23,022 nucleotides of DNA from CAYPLH01 sp964411505. GTDB lineage: Bacteria; Bacillota; Clostridia; CAYPLH01; DUMO01. This document shows positions 22,903 to 23,022 of the stretch, in pieces; the first letter of the stretch is position 1; each line of letters opens with the position of its first letter. The DNA lies in assembly GCA_964411505.1 (NCBI GenBank), contig CAYPLH010000061.1, positions 1-23,022 on the forward strand. Reading direction: 5' to 3'. The position numbers and the translations under genes were made by a program. Below the pieces are notes generated by a model. The model was not told where the DNA came from. It searched no databases and saw only the letters and a list, made by a program, of their open reading frames with translations.

Positions 22903-22913
<11 letters not shown>
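21858..22913 (+). CDS. Membrane-anchored NodB polysaccharide deacetylase
   Basis: A 351-residue cell-surface enzyme of carbohydrate esterase family 4, predicted to remove acetyl groups from peptidoglycan or another polysaccharide. A basic N-terminus and one hydrophobic helix (about 19-37) anchor it. A Pro/Thr/Ser-rich linker (about 60-127, including TTPKPENTPEPTSKPN) leads to the NodB domain (about 138-351). TFDDGYD (150-156) supplies the catalytic and metal aspartates, HTDSH (203-207) the two metal histidines, and FRMPGGGG (248-255) motif 3. Motif 4 reads WSLETYN, with Glu and Asn where Asp residues are usual. The motif 5 histidine is in IILLHIN. The start is uncertain: ATG 21858 has GGGTAAGG nearby; ATG 21837 would add seven residues. 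The stop codon lies within the tandem array. Confidence 0.87.

Positions 22914-23022
<109 letters not shown>

Overview
The window is AT-rich DNA from a spore-forming, low-GC Gram-positive bacterium of the class Clostridia. It probably comes from the cellulolytic Acetivibrio/Ruminiclostridium neighbourhood, but that genus guess is inference from overall gene style. Supporting signs are purine-rich Shine-Dalgarno sites, GTG/TTG starts, an alpha/beta-type spore DNA-binding protein, a SecA with a C-terminal zinc tail, a YerC-type TrpR-like repressor, DUF5317 and a UPF0735 ACT protein. Almost everything is ordinary chromosomal housekeeping. I see no phage, CRISPR, rRNA, tRNA or transposase gene.

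Layout: (1) 63-3620, pheS-pheT (phenylalanyl-tRNA synthetase), closed by a hairpin at 3641-3689. (2) 3708-3923, a minus-strand small acid-soluble spore protein with a forespore-type -10 box. (3) 3924-4480, a long non-coding stretch holding a 201-bp palindromic repeat and a strong vegetative promoter. (4) 4481-10677, a collinear run: yerC-like regulator, DUF5317 membrane protein, secA, folC, and a TPR/membrane/coiled-coil protein. (5) 10679-12073, a minus-strand GT-C-type membrane glycosyltransferase, convergent with the TPR gene. (6) 12299-13414, a patatin-like lipase. (7) 13623-18729, the aspartate-family block: threonine synthase, ACT-domain protein, homoserine dehydrogenase, aspartate kinase. 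(8) 18943-21632, an ECF transporter S component, a NOL1/NOP2/Sun rRNA cytosine methyltransferase and an RsuA-type pseudouridine synthase. (9) 21858-22913, a membrane-anchored NodB polysaccharide deacetylase whose stop codon lies inside a TAAG/TAAGTAG tandem array that runs off the window end.

How the genes work together: block 7 encodes the first step, the branch-point step and the last step of threonine synthesis, with an ACT/helix-turn-helix protein as a plausible sensor. A 21-bp palindrome overlaps the -35 box of the promoter for the last three genes and is the best candidate operator. Blocks 4 and 8 are protein export, folate and ribosome-maturation functions.

I found no clear undescribed gene system. 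The least explained structures are non-coding: a family of inverted-repeat elements (full copy 4124-4324; related arms at 13467-13534 and 15202-15245 that bracket thrC; a fragment near 15296-15336), the terminal microsatellite, and several palindromes placed on promoters.
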